NCBI RefSeq assembly: GCF_034479515.1 | Contig: NZ_CP140152.1 | Coordinates: 1,054,001-1,118,000, forward strand | DNA length: 64,000 bases | From: Duganella zoogloeoides | GTDB lineage: Bacteria; Pseudomonadota; Gammaproteobacteria; Burkholderiales; Burkholderiaceae_D | Reading direction: 5' to 3' | Shown here: positions 28,996 through 40,184 of the stretch, one piece after another | How positions within the stretch are numbered: the stretch's first letter is position 1 | Layout: each line of letters begins with the position of its first letter | The notes under the pieces: generated by a model | What the model was told of the DNA's origin: nothing | Database searches by the model: none | What the model saw: the letters and a program-made list of their open reading frames with translations, nothing else | Made by a program: the position numbers and the translations under genes

Positions 28996-29934
28996 TTACC
29001 CAATCTTTTTAGCGGCCATACGGGCAGCGTCGGAGGTGGACATTGCGCCCGAGATCAGCACGGAGTGAACGTCAGCCGAGAACGAACGGACATCTTCCAT
29101 CGCGGTTTTGTTACGACGTACCAGCCAGTTGTAACCCAGAACAGCAGGAACCGCCACGAACAGACCGAAAGCGGTCATGATCAGTGCTTCACCAACTGGA
29201 CCTGCAACCTTGTCGATCGATGCGTTACCCGACATGCCGATGGCGATCAGTGCATTGTAAATACCCCAAACGGTACCGAACAGACCGATGAACGGTGCGG
29301 TCGAACCAACGGTTGCCAGGAACGACAGACCGTCTTGCAGACGCGATTGAACTTTGTCAACAGCGCGCTGGATCGACATGGTCACCCAGGTCGACAGGTC
29401 GATTTGTTCCAGCAGGGCGCCGTCGTGGTGCACGGTAGCCTTGGTGCCGGTTTCAGCGATGAAGCGGAATGGCGAGCCTTCTTTCAGCGAAGCCGAACCT
29501 GCAGCGATCGACGAAGCTTTCCAGAACTTGGCGCTGGTTTCTTTCGATTGCTTGAAGATCTTCTGTTGGTCGATCAGCTTGACGATGATGATGTACCACG
29601 AACCCATCGACATGATGGTCAGGATAATCAGGGTAGCGCGCGATACGAAGCCGCCGTCCCAAACTGCCTTGAAGCCGTATGGGTTCTCAACTTCTTCGTG
29701 GCCAGCGGCGGCGCCGTGGGCTGGAGCTGCGTCTGCTGCTGGAGCTGCTGCGTCGGCGGCTGGTGCTGGTGCTGCTGCATCCGCTGCTGGTGCTGCTGCC
29801 GCATCCGCTGCTGGTGCCGAGGCTGCAGGGGCAGTCTCTTGTGCGTAAGCTGGAGCGCTGACCAGGGCGGCAGTTGCCGTCATGGAGAACATTACAGCGG
29901 CCAGTACAGCGGACAAACGGGTATTCTTAAACAT
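28996..29934 (-). CDS. exbB: ExbB/TolQ-type proton channel with signal peptide and Ala-rich N-terminal extension
   Basis: 312 residues from the Met at 29934. A signal peptide (cleavage near AYAQE) is followed by about 55 residues of almost only Ala, Pro and Asp, then a MotA/TolQ/ExbB domain with three membrane helices. The core motifs are QDGLSFLATVGSTAPFIGLFGTVWGIYNAL and GPVGEALIMTAFGLFVAVPAVLGYNWL. It forms the stator channel that drives TonB. The extension is much longer than in E. coli ExbB. Confidence 0.92.
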   Translation of the reverse strand: MFKNTRLSAVLAAVMFSMTATAALVSAPAYAQETAPAASAPAADAAAAPAADAAAPAPAADAAAPAADAAPAHGAAAGHEEVENPYGFKAVWDGGFVSRATLIILTIMSMGSWYIIIVKLIDQQKIFKQSKETSAKFWKASSIAAGSASLKEGSPFRFIAETGTKATVHHDGALLEQIDLSTWVTMSIQRAVDKVQSRLQDGLSFLATVGSTAPFIGLFGTVWGIYNALIAIGMSGNASIDKVAGPVGEALIMTAFGLFVAVPAVLGYNWLVRRNKTAMEDVRSFSADVHSVLISGAMSTSDAARMAAKKIG

Positions 29935-30022
29935 GCTTCCTCCAAATTGATAAATAATCAGATCGCTGAACGTAATTGACAACGAAACTTACTTAAGTTG
30001 AGACGGTGTTGCTGCCTCGCTT

Positions 30023-30688
30023 TTACTCCAGCTTCCAGACATATTGCATCTGCATCCACGCTTCCGTCGGCTTGCCGTCCGTCAGACCCGGTTTGAATTT
30101 GCACTTGCTGATGCCTACAACCGCTGCTTTGTCCAGATCGCGGAAACCCGAGGTTTTCACGATTTTGGAGTCGGCGACGCGACCATCGGCAGCGATCAGG
30201 AACGACAACGTCACCGTACCCGTTTCTTCGTTACGCAGCGACGATTTCGGCCACTCTGGCAATGCGCAGGTGGAGAAGTCGGCTACTGCTGCCACGTTGG
30301 GGGGACCCGTACGTGCAGGTGGGGCTGGCGGCGCCGGTTGTGCTGGCGGCGCTTTCTGGATCTCCGTCGTCGCAGGCTTGACGTTGGTCGCGTTGGCGAT
30401 CGTGTTCTGCGGCGGCGGCGGTTGCTGCACGTTCACCTCGACTGGCGGGATGAATGGTGGCGGTGGAGCCTTCATCTCTGGCGGCGGTGGTGGTGGTGGG
30501 AGTTCCTTCGGAGGAGGAGGTGCTACTTCCTCGATGATCTTGGTCTCCACCGGAGCAACAAGCTTGGCGACCAAGCGCGTGCCCAAGCCCGAAATGATCC
30601 CCCAAGCAACCAGGGCGTGCAACAAAACGACAATGGTAATGCCTGTAAAGTTCTTCCCGGTACTTTTTTCGTTGTGCGTGAAATTCAT
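30023..30688 (-). CDS. tonB: energy transducer TonB
   Basis: 221 residues from the Met at 30688. One N-terminal membrane anchor (ITIVVLLHALVAWGIISG, about 17-34), a periplasmic Pro-rich spacer (PPPPKELPPPPPPPEMKAPP and further prolines) and a C-terminal TonB domain (EETGTVTLSFLIAADGRVADSKIVKTSG...). It transmits energy to outer-membrane receptors. First gene of the tonB-exbB-exbD-exbD-TPR operon; a promoter is visible upstream. Confidence 0.92.
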   Translation of the reverse strand: MNFTHNEKSTGKNFTGITIVVLLHALVAWGIISGLGTRLVAKLVAPVETKIIEEVAPPPPKELPPPPPPPEMKAPPPPFIPPVEVNVQQPPPPQNTIANATNVKPATTEIQKAPPAQPAPPAPPARTGPPNVAAVADFSTCALPEWPKSSLRNEETGTVTLSFLIAADGRVADSKIVKTSGFRDLDKAAVVGISKCKFKPGLTDGKPTEAWMQMQYVWKLE

Positions 30689-30777
30689 GCCTGCTTTCTC
30701 CAATACCAACTCTTTTTGTTGCTACTAAACCCCAAAATGGCGACATAAAACAACAGCCGCATCCGGGACGTCGGCGA

Positions 30778-30805
30778 ATTATACATACGAATTCTTGATT
30801 TTACA
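30778..30805 (-). promoter_or_regulatory. probable tonB promoter
   Basis: On the minus strand a perfect -10 TATAAT (30783-30778) is preceded after 16 nt by a weak -35-like TGTAAA. It points at tonB, whose start is about 90 nt downstream. Confidence 0.5.
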
Positions 30806-31101
30806 TAGAATTTTCATCCCTAAAACCGGTTAAATTTCGTCGGCTTTTCCTGTGTGTTAGCGCTCCCTTTGCACCAATATGGTACACGCGAGCGCCTCTT
30901 GCAGTGCACAATTGGGGCAAGTCCCTCAGTGACATTACTTAGTTCTCCCTTAAGGACATTTGCGGAATTTTATGCGTGTAACTTTACTACGCGCAGTTGA
31001 TAATTCGGTCGCAGGTGTTTCTCAAGTGAAACTGCAAGTTACCAGGTACTACAAAATGGTGCAGAAAGATATTGACTTCTTTCTGCGGCCATGCATTCCC
31101 T

Positions 31102-31143
31102 AAAAAAGAAACCGGGCATCGAAGCTTTCGCTTCTGAACCCGG
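31102..31143 (-). terminator. rho-independent terminator of the prkA-yeaH-spoVR operon
   Basis: On the minus strand ACCGGG...CCCGGT encloses a second stem GAAGC-GAAA-GCTTC, followed by TTCTTTTTTA. It lies about 90 nt after the spoVR stop. Confidence 0.8.
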
Positions 31144-31233
31144 TCTTGTTCCATGCAAGAGCCGTGCCTGTTTTAGGGGCCCGTTCATGCCTAGCATAAC
31201 AAGCACACTACAGGGATGTCCTGCAGTTGTCAG

Positions 31234-32808
31234 TCAAAAGCGTGAGCGTTTCTCGCGTTTAACTTCCATCGCGCTGATTACTTCGCCGTTGGGCCCCGTT
31301 GTCTCGAGGTGGACATCGAAGCCCCACAGCCGCGCTACGTGCTTGAGTACCTCGCCGGCCTGCTGGTTGAGCGGCCGGCGCTGGAATTGCGTATGGCGTA
31401 ACGTCAATGCCCGGTCGTCCCGGGTGTTGACCGACCATACCTGGATATTCGGTTCTCTATTGCCGAGATTATATTGTTCTGCCAGCTGCTGGCGCACGTA
31501 ACGATAGCCGAGGTCGTCGTGGATGGCGGAGATGGCCAGTTTCTCGTTGTGATCGTCATCGAGCACGGCAAAAAAGTGGAATTCCCGTATCAGCTTGGGC
31601 GACAGGTACTGGGCAATGAAGCTCTCGTCCTTGAAATTGCGCATGGCAAAGTCCAGCGTCTTGCGCCAGTCGCTGCCCGCTATGTCGGGGAACCAGGCGC
31701 GGTCCTCGGCAGTGGGGTGCTCGCAGATGCGGCGGATGTCGGTCATCATGGCAAAGCCCAGCGCGTACGGGTTGATGCCGTTGTAATAGGGGCTGTGCAC
31801 CGGCGGCTGGTACACCACGTTGGTATGGCTCTTGAGAAATTCCATCATGAAGCCGTCGCCGATCACGCCCTCGTCGTACAACTGGTTGAGGATGGTGTAG
31901 TGCCAGAAGGTGGCCCAGCCCTCGTTCATCACCTGGGTTTGCCGCTGCGGATAGAAATACTGACTGATCTTGCGCACGATACGCACCATTTCGCGCTGCC
32001 AGGGTTCCAATAATGGTGCATATTTTTCGATAAAGTAGAGCAGGTTCTCTTCCGGCTCGGGCGGAAAGCGCTTGGCCGACTTGTTGACTTCCTCTTCCTC
32101 GCGCCGTGGCAGGGTACGCCATAGCTCGTTGATCTGCGACTGCACGTAGGCTTCGCGCTCTTTCTGGCGCGCCCGCTCCTGTGCCAGCGACAGCTTGGCC
32201 GGCCGCTTGTAGCGATCGACGCCGTAGTTCTGGATCGCGTGGCACGAATCGAGCAGCAGCTCGACCTCGTCGATGCCATAGCGCTGCTCGCACTCGGCGA
32301 TGTAATTCTTGGCGAACACCATGTAATCGACGATGGCCTCGGCGTCGGTCCAGGTGCGGAACAGGTAGTTGCCTTTAAAGAAAGAGTTGTGGCCGTACGC
32401 CGCGTGGGCGATTACCAGCGCCTGCATGGTCAGGCTGTTTTCCTCCATTAAATAGGCAATGCAGGGATCGGAGTTGATGACGATCTCGTATGCCAGGCCC
32501 ATCTGTCCGCGCTTGTAACCTTTCTCGGTGCTCAGGAAATGCTTGCCGAACGACCAGTGGTTGTACGAGACCGGCATGCCCACCGAGGTGTAGGCGTCCA
32601 TCATCTGCTCGGCGGTGATGATCTCGAGCTGGTTGGGGTAAGTGTCGAGGCCGAAGTTTTCCGCCACCCGGCGGATTTCGGCGTGGATTTGTTCGATCAG
32701 CTCGAACGTCCATTCCGATTGCTCGGGCAGGGCGTTCGGATGGCGCGACGCTGGTTCGCGGTCGCGCGGGCCCGGCGTGGGCGTGGCGGGGTGCGTCATA
32801 TCGTTCAT
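31234..32808 (-). CDS. SpoVR family protein (YcgB type)
   Basis: 524 residues, full length for the family. Signatures are the N-terminal WTFELIEQIHAEIRRVAENFGLDTYPNQ, HWSFGKHFLSTEKGYKRGQMGLAYEIVINSDPCIAYLMEEN, HAAYGHNSFFKGNYLF and NEGWATFWHYTILN. Many His and Glu residues suggest a metal-bound fold, but the biochemical role is not known. Its start overlaps the yeaH stop by 4 nt. It is the last gene of the conserved PrkA-YeaH-SpoVR stress trio. Confidence 0.93.
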   Translation of the reverse strand: MNDMTHPATPTPGPRDREPASRHPNALPEQSEWTFELIEQIHAEIRRVAENFGLDTYPNQLEIITAEQMMDAYTSVGMPVSYNHWSFGKHFLSTEKGYKRGQMGLAYEIVINSDPCIAYLMEENSLTMQALVIAHAAYGHNSFFKGNYLFRTWTDAEAIVDYMVFAKNYIAECEQRYGIDEVELLLDSCHAIQNYGVDRYKRPAKLSLAQERARQKEREAYVQSQINELWRTLPRREEEEVNKSAKRFPPEPEENLLYFIEKYAPLLEPWQREMVRIVRKISQYFYPQRQTQVMNEGWATFWHYTILNQLYDEGVIGDGFMMEFLKSHTNVVYQPPVHSPYYNGINPYALGFAMMTDIRRICEHPTAEDRAWFPDIAGSDWRKTLDFAMRNFKDESFIAQYLSPKLIREFHFFAVLDDDHNEKLAISAIHDDLGYRYVRQQLAEQYNLGNREPNIQVWSVNTRDDRALTLRHTQFQRRPLNQQAGEVLKHVARLWGFDVHLETTGPNGEVISAMEVKREKRSRF

Positions 32809-34082
32809 GATTTTGCCTGCTTTTTAAACAGTTCGCGAAATACCGGGTAAATATCGGCCGGCGTGACGATTTTTTGCATGGCAAAGTGGGGATGGTGATC
32901 GGGTACCTGCGAATACTGTTCCCACAGGTTCTGTGGCGGCCCGTCGGTGATCTCCACGTAGGTGTAATACTGTACCTTGGGCATGATGGTGTTGGTGAGC
33001 AACTGCCGGCACAACACCGAGTCGTTGTCCCAGTTGTCGCCGTCCGATGCCTGCGCCACGTAGCTGTTCCAGCTGCCGGCGGCGTAGCGCTCGTCGATGA
33101 CCTTGTCGAGCAGGTGCAGCGCCGACGACACCACCGTGCCGCCCGACTCGCGCGAATGGAAAAATTCTTCCTCGTCCACCTCGGACGCGGCCGTATGGTG
33201 GCGGATGAATACCACCTCGATCTTGTCGTACACGCGCTTCAAGAACAGGTACAGCAGGATGAAGAAGCGCTTGGCCGTGTCCTTGCGGGTTTCGTCCATC
33301 GAACCGGAAACGTCCATGATGCAGAACATCACCGCCTGCGTCATCGGCTTGGGGACCTTGATGCGGTTGCTGTAGCGCAGGTCGAACGGGTCGATGTACG
33401 GAATCGCCGCCAGCCGCGTGTGCAGATGGTGGATCAGCTTGCGCAGCTCGGCCACCAGGATCGAATCCTCCAGGTCGGGCACCGGCTTGTCGAGCAGCGC
33501 CTGCAGTTCCTCCTGCGCTTCGGCCAGGCGCTTGCGCGAGCTGCCGCCGACGGCAATGCGCCGGCCCAGTGCACCGCGCAACGAGCGCAGCACGTGGATA
33601 TTGGAGGGCGTGCCGGAAATGTTGTAGCCGGCGCGCTGGTTCTTGAACTCGGTGGTGGCGGTCAGCTGGGTCTTGACCAGGTTCGGCAGTTCAAGATCCT
33701 CGAAGAAATAATTCATGAATTCTTCGCGCGACAGCTCGAAGATGAAATCGTCTTCGGTCATCTGGTCGCTATTGCCGGCCTTGCCACGGCCGGCGCCCCC
33801 GCCGCCCTTGGGCCGGGTAATCTGGTCGCCCTTCTGATATTCCTGGTTGCCGGGGCTGATGGTTTCCCACACCCCGCCATGGGCGTGGCCGAACGAGGGT
33901 TCGCCCACATCCTTGACGGGAATGGAAACTTTCTCGCCGCTTTCGATGTCGGTGATGGAGCGCCCCTTGATGGCGCGCCCCACCGCATCCTTGATCTGCG
34001 ATTTGTAACGGCGCAGGAAACGCTCGCGGTTGACTGCGGATTTGTTTTTGCCCTGCAAACGTCGGTCGATGAGGTGACTCAA
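32805..34082 (-). CDS. yeaH: YeaH/YhbH family protein (DUF444, VWA domain), TTG start
   Basis: 425 residues from a TTG at 34082. No ATG lies near, and the choice rests on AAGGGGG six nt upstream and on the family N terminus HLIDRRLQGKNKSAVNRERFLRRYK. The C-terminal half has a von Willebrand-like MIDAS motif, MDVSGSMDE, and an acidic HHTAASEVDEEEFF segment. It is thought to act with the PrkA kinase in stress and stationary-phase responses. The longer frame to 34247 overlaps prkA and is not credible. Confidence 0.9.
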   Translation of the reverse strand: MSHLIDRRLQGKNKSAVNRERFLRRYKSQIKDAVGRAIKGRSITDIESGEKVSIPVKDVGEPSFGHAHGGVWETISPGNQEYQKGDQITRPKGGGGAGRGKAGNSDQMTEDDFIFELSREEFMNYFFEDLELPNLVKTQLTATTEFKNQRAGYNISGTPSNIHVLRSLRGALGRRIAVGGSSRKRLAEAQEELQALLDKPVPDLEDSILVAELRKLIHHLHTRLAAIPYIDPFDLRYSNRIKVPKPMTQAVMFCIMDVSGSMDETRKDTAKRFFILLYLFLKRVYDKIEVVFIRHHTAASEVDEEEFFHSRESGGTVVSSALHLLDKVIDERYAAGSWNSYVAQASDGDNWDNDSVLCRQLLTNTIMPKVQYYTYVEITDGPPQNLWEQYSQVPDHHPHFAMQKIVTPADIYPVFRELFKKQAKS

Positions 34083-34116
34083 AAGATACCCCCTTGTGTG
34101 TGTGGGCTCCGCCGTG

Positions 34117-36039
34117 TTACGACGACTTACGTACCCGCAAGTACCATTCGCACAGCAGGCGAACCTGCTTGGCCGTATACCCTTTTTCCACCATGCGCGC
34201 GACGAAGTCCGCGTGCTTGTTGGCGTCCTCGGCGCTGGCCTTGGCATTGAACGAGATCACCGGCAGCAGTTCCTCCGTGTTCGAGAACATTTTCTTCTCG
34301 ATCACGGTACGGAATTTCTCGTAGCTGGTCCATGCCGGGTTCTTGCCTCCATTATTAGCGCGCGCACGCAGCCCGAAGTTGACAATCTCGTTGCGGAAGT
34401 CTTTCGGGTTCGAGATGCCGGCCGGCTTTTCGATCTTTTCCAGCTCATTGTTCAGCGCTTCGCGGTCGAAACTCTCACCGGTATCGGGATCGCGGAATTC
34501 CTGGTCCTGGATCCAGAAGTCGGCAAACGTCACGTAGCGGTCGAAAATGTTCTGGCCGTACTCGGAATAGCTCTCCAGGTACGCAGTCTGTATCTCTTTG
34601 CCGATAAATTCGACATAGCGCTGCGCCAGGTGTTCCTTGATATATGACAGATATTTTTGCTCGGTCTCCGGCGGGAACTGCTCGCGTTCCACCTGTTGCT
34701 CCAGCACATACAGCAGGTGGACCGGGTTGGCCGCCACTTCGGTGTTGTCAAAGTTAAAGACCTTGGACAGGATCTTGAAGGCAAACCGCGTGGACAGCCC
34801 GTTCATGCCTTCGTCCACGCCTGCGTAATCGACGTACTCGTGCATGGACTTGGCCTTGGGATCGGTGTCCTTGAGGTTTTCGCCGTCGTACACCAGCATC
34901 TTGCTGTAGATACTGGAGTTTTCCGGGTCTTTCAGGCGTGACAGGATGGCGAACTGCGACATCATGCGCAAGGTGCCGGGCGCGCATGGCGCGGCAGCCA
35001 GCGACGAGTTGGCCAGCAGCTTGTCATAAATCTTGATTTCGTCGGTAATGCGCAGGCAGTACGGCACCTTGACGATGTAAATCCGGTCGAGGAAGGCCTC
35101 GTTGTTGCGGTTGTTGCGGAAGGTTTTCCATTCCGACTCGTTCGAGTGGGCCAGGATAATGCCGTCGAACGGAATCGCGCCAAAGCCCTCGGTACCCTTG
35201 TAGTTGCCTTCCTGCGTGGCCGTCAACAACGGGTGGAGCACCTTGATCGGCGCCTTGAACATCTCGACGAATTCCATCAAGCCCTGGTTGGCCAGGCACA
35301 GGCCGCCCGAGTAGCTGTAGGCATCGGGATCGTCCTGCGAGTAATCCTCGAGCTTGCGGATATCGACCTTGCCGACCAGCGACGAAATATCCTGGTTGTT
35401 TTCATCGCCCGGCTCGGTCTTGGAGATGGCGATCTGTTTCAGTACGGACGGGTAGCGCTTGACCACGCGGAACTGGTTGATGTCACCGTTGAACTCGTGC
35501 AGGCGCTTGACCGCCCACGGGCTCGGGATGTTGCGCAGGTAGCGGCGCGGAATGCCGTAGTCTTCTTCGAGCAGGGTGCCGTCTTCGTCCTCGTTGAACA
35601 GGCCCAGCGGCGATTCGTTGACCGGCGAACCTTTCAGGCAATAGAACGGCACGTGCTCCATCAGCGACTTGAGCTTTTCCGCGATCGACGATTTACCGCC
35701 GCCAACCGGACCCAGCAGATACAGGATCTGCTTGCGCTCCTCGAGGCCCTGGGCCGCGTGGCGGAAGTAGGAGACCACTTGTTCGATCACTTCCTCGGTG
35801 CCATAGAATTCACGGAAGGCCGGGTAAATCTTGATGACCTTGTTGGCGAAGATGCGCGAGAGCCGGGTGTCGTTGCGGGTATCGACCAGGGTCGGTTCAC
35901 CGATGGCAGCGAGCATGCGTTCGGGCGCGCTGGCGTAGGTGAGTCGATCTTTCTTGCACAGGTCGAGATATTCCTTCATGGACATCTCTTCCTCTTTGGT
36001 CCGTTCATACCGTGCAGCGTAGTTGTCAAAAATGGTCAT
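34117..36039 (-). CDS. prkA: PrkA family serine protein kinase (YeaG)
   Basis: 640 residues from the Met at 36039 (MTIFDNYAARYE), close to the 644 of E. coli YeaG. The N-terminal AAA-like domain has the P-loop LLGPVGGGKSSIAEKLK and the Walker B-like region; the C-terminal PrkA domain carries RNEIVNFGLRARANN. It phosphorylates proteins during nutrient stress. First gene of the prkA-yeaH-spoVR operon; yeaH starts 34 nt later. Confidence 0.94.
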   Translation of the reverse strand: MTIFDNYAARYERTKEEEMSMKEYLDLCKKDRLTYASAPERMLAAIGEPTLVDTRNDTRLSRIFANKVIKIYPAFREFYGTEEVIEQVVSYFRHAAQGLEERKQILYLLGPVGGGKSSIAEKLKSLMEHVPFYCLKGSPVNESPLGLFNEDEDGTLLEEDYGIPRRYLRNIPSPWAVKRLHEFNGDINQFRVVKRYPSVLKQIAISKTEPGDENNQDISSLVGKVDIRKLEDYSQDDPDAYSYSGGLCLANQGLMEFVEMFKAPIKVLHPLLTATQEGNYKGTEGFGAIPFDGIILAHSNESEWKTFRNNRNNEAFLDRIYIVKVPYCLRITDEIKIYDKLLANSSLAAAPCAPGTLRMMSQFAILSRLKDPENSSIYSKMLVYDGENLKDTDPKAKSMHEYVDYAGVDEGMNGLSTRFAFKILSKVFNFDNTEVAANPVHLLYVLEQQVEREQFPPETEQKYLSYIKEHLAQRYVEFIGKEIQTAYLESYSEYGQNIFDRYVTFADFWIQDQEFRDPDTGESFDREALNNELEKIEKPAGISNPKDFRNEIVNFGLRARANNGGKNPAWTSYEKFRTVIEKKMFSNTEELLPVISFNAKASAEDANKHADFVARMVEKGYTAKQVRLLCEWYLRVRKSS

Positions 36040-37500
<1,461 letters not shown>

Positions 37501-37506
37501 AACAAC

Positions 37507-40044
37507 ATGATCAAACTCGCCCTGAGCATGACCGCGCGCGACTGGCGCGCCGGCCAATTGCGCTTCCTGCTGATCGCCCTGACGGTGGCCGTCGCGGCCC
37601 TGTCCGCTACCGGCTTCTTTATCGATCGCCTGCGTAGCGGCCTGGACCGTGATGCCCACCAGTTGCTGGGCGCCGACGTGGTGGTCAGCACCGACTTGCC
37701 GGTACGCCCCGAGTGGCGGGCCGAAGCGCTCCGGCGCGGGCTGGTGGTGACCGACACCGTGGTTTTCCCCAGCATGGCCACGGCAGGCGAGGGCGAGCAG
37801 TCGCAATCGATGCTGGCCTCGCTCAAGGCGGTCGGCCCCGGCTACCCGCTGCGCGGCCGGCTCAAGCTCACCACCGATGCCGCCCAGGCCGAGCAAAGCG
37901 AAGGCGCGGGCGCCGACGGCATCCCCGCGCCGGGCACGGTCTGGCTCGATGCCGGCCTCCTGGGCAGCCTGGGCACCAGCGTGGGCGGCCAGGTCAAGCT
38001 CGGCGACAAGACATTCACGGTCGCGCAACTGATCGCGTCCGAACCCGATCGCGGCGCCAACTTCCTGGCGTTCGCGCCGCGCGTGATGCTGGCGCTGGCC
38101 GACCTCGAAGCGACCAACCTGATCCAGCCCGGCTCGCGCGTGACGTACCGCCTGCTGGTAGCGGCGCCGCCATCGTCGAAAAATACCGCAGCCGAAGCGG
38201 CTGCGTTCCAGCAATGGATGCAGGACACCATCAAACAGGCCAATCTCAAGGGCGTGCGGGTCGAGTCGCTGGAAAATGGCCGCCCCGAAATGCGCAACAC
38301 GCTTGACCGCGCGGACCGTTTCCTGTCGCTGGTCGGCTTGCTGTCGGCCATGCTGGCGGCGGTGGCCGTGGCCATGGCCGCGCGCCGCTTCATGCAGCGC
38401 CACCTCGATGCCTGCGCCATGCTGCGCTGCCTGGGCCTGACGCAAAACCAGGTCACCGCGATGTATCTGTACGAATTCCTGCTGGTCGGCCTGGCCGGTA
38501 GCGCCATGGGTGTGGCGGTCGGCTTCGGCGCCCACTACGTGCTGCTGGAAGTGCTGGGCAAGCTGGTGGCCGCCAACTTGCCTGGTCCCACCATCTGGCC
38601 GGCTCTGCAAGGCCTGGCCACCGGCATCCTGCTGCTGGCCGCGTTTGCGCTGCCGCCGATTTTGCAACTGCGCAAGGTGCCGCACAACCGCGTGATCCGC
38701 CGCGAGCAGGACGCACCGCAGGTGGCGGCGTTGGCCACCTACGGCCTCGGTTTCGCCGGGTTTGCATCGCTGCTGTTGTGGCAGGCGGGCGACGCCATGC
38801 TGGCGCTGTACACGGCGCTCGGTTTTGTGGCCGCCTTCGGCGTGTTCGCGCTGGTGGCGTGGCTGGGCCTGAAAGCGCTCAAGCCGCTGCGCGGCGCCAT
38901 CGACCATCAAAGCTGGCGCTTCGCCATCACCTCGCTGCAACGCCGCCCGGGCGCGACCATCGTGCAGGTGGTGTCGCTGGCGCTGGGCATGATGGCGCTG
39001 CTGGTGCTCACCGTGGTGCGCGAAGACCTGATGACGGCCTGGCGCAATGCTACGCCGCCCGATGCGCCCAACCGCTTCATCATCAACATCCAGCCCGAGC
39101 AAAAAGACCAGATCGCCGCGCGCCTGAAGTCTGCTGGCGTGGCCTATGCGCCGCAGTATCCGATGATCCGTGGCCGGCTGGCCGCCGTCAACGGCCAGCC
39201 GGTCACGGCCGAGACGTACACCGAGGACCGCGCGCGCGGCCTGGCCGACCGCGAATTCAACCTCTCCACCATGGCCACCATGCAGGCCGAGAACGAGATC
39301 GTGGCCGGCAAGTGGTTTACCGACGCTCCCGGCGTCGCCGAAGCGTCGGTGGAGGAGGGCATTGCCAAGACCCTGCGCTGGAAGGTGGGCGACAAGCTCA
39401 ACTTCAATATCGCCGGTTCGCCGGTCGAGGTGACGATTACCAGCTTGCGCAAGCTCGAATGGGGCTCGATGCGGGTCAATTTCTTCGTCATCATCAACCC
39501 GGCGGCGCTCACCGAAGTGTCGCAAAGCTGGATCACGGCGTTCCACCTGCCGGGCCAGCAGGGACCGGTGATGAACGCCCTCACGCGCGACTTCCCGAAC
39601 CTGACGATCGTCGATGTCGGCGGCTTGCTGCGCCAGGTGCAGGCCGTGCTCGACCAGGTGGTCACCGCGATCGAATTCCTGTTCATCTTCACGCTGGCCT
39701 CCGGCTTGCTGGTGCTGTACGCCGCGCTGATGGGTTCGCAGGACGAGCGTACCCGCGAATCGGGCCTGCTGCGCGCGCTGGGCGCCACCCGGCGCCAGTT
39801 GTCGCAGGCGCAACTGATCGAATTCACGCTGGTGGGGGCGCTGGCCGGGGTGCTGGCCGCCACCGGCGCCGCCGTGATGGGCTGGGCGCTGGCCACGTAC
39901 CAGTTCAAGTTTGCCTGGGCCTTCTCGCCGTCGGTGTGGATGGTGGGCTTGCTCGCTGGCGCCGTGTGCGCGATTGCCGGCGGCTGGCTCGGTTTGCGCA
40001 GCGTGCTGCGCCAGCCGCCGCTGCAAACCTTGCGCGAAGGCTGA
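37507..40044 (+). CDS. large FtsX-like ABC transporter permease (YbbP type)
   Basis: 845 residues. A first membrane helix near 17-35, a large periplasmic region, then FtsX-type helix groups near 280-460, and a second FtsX domain near 715-840 (FLFIFTLASGLLVLYAALMGSQDERTRESGLLRALGATRRQ). The duplicated FtsX layout is that of YbbP/LolE-like permeases. The usual ATPase and esterase partners are not adjacent. It starts 6 nt after the deaminase gene. Confidence 0.85.
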   Translation: MIKLALSMTARDWRAGQLRFLLIALTVAVAALSATGFFIDRLRSGLDRDAHQLLGADVVVSTDLPVRPEWRAEALRRGLVVTDTVVFPSMATAGEGEQSQSMLASLKAVGPGYPLRGRLKLTTDAAQAEQSEGAGADGIPAPGTVWLDAGLLGSLGTSVGGQVKLGDKTFTVAQLIASEPDRGANFLAFAPRVMLALADLEATNLIQPGSRVTYRLLVAAPPSSKNTAAEAAAFQQWMQDTIKQANLKGVRVESLENGRPEMRNTLDRADRFLSLVGLLSAMLAAVAVAMAARRFMQRHLDACAMLRCLGLTQNQVTAMYLYEFLLVGLAGSAMGVAVGFGAHYVLLEVLGKLVAANLPGPTIWPALQGLATGILLLAAFALPPILQLRKVPHNRVIRREQDAPQVAALATYGLGFAGFASLLLWQAGDAMLALYTALGFVAAFGVFALVAWLGLKALKPLRGAIDHQSWRFAITSLQRRPGATIVQVVSLALGMMALLVLTVVREDLMTAWRNATPPDAPNRFIINIQPEQKDQIAARLKSAGVAYAPQYPMIRGRLAAVNGQPVTAETYTEDRARGLADREFNLSTMATMQAENEIVAGKWFTDAPGVAEASVEEGIAKTLRWKVGDKLNFNIAGSPVEVTITSLRKLEWGSMRVNFFVIINPAALTEVSQSWITAFHLPGQQGPVMNALTRDFPNLTIVDVGGLLRQVQAVLDQVVTAIEFLFIFTLASGLLVLYAALMGSQDERTRESGLLRALGATRRQLSQAQLIEFTLVGALAGVLAATGAAVMGWALATYQFKFAWAFSPSVWMVGLLAGAVCAIAGGWLGLRSVLRQPPLQTLREG

Positions 40045-40184
40045 CGCAGGCGCATTGACTGGGCAGGGGGCAGGCGCCTCCTGCCTTGCGCGCCGGCGCT
40101 GGGAAGTATTGTAGAATCGGCCCACCAACAGGATGCCCCGCCCCCGCTTCCTTTCTTTAGCCCTGAGAAGCGACTGTCCACCCC

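Larger units (their letters stand above)
30689..31233. other. 545-bp AT-rich gene-free region between tonB and spoVR
   Basis: No protein gene is supported here. It holds the tonB promoter (30778-30805), the spoVR-operon terminator (31102-31143), and a small inverted repeat GTTTC/GAAAC near 31017-31032 of unknown role. The middle part (30830-31080) is AT-rich and otherwise featureless to me; a Fur-type operator was looked for but none was clear. Confidence 0.6.
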
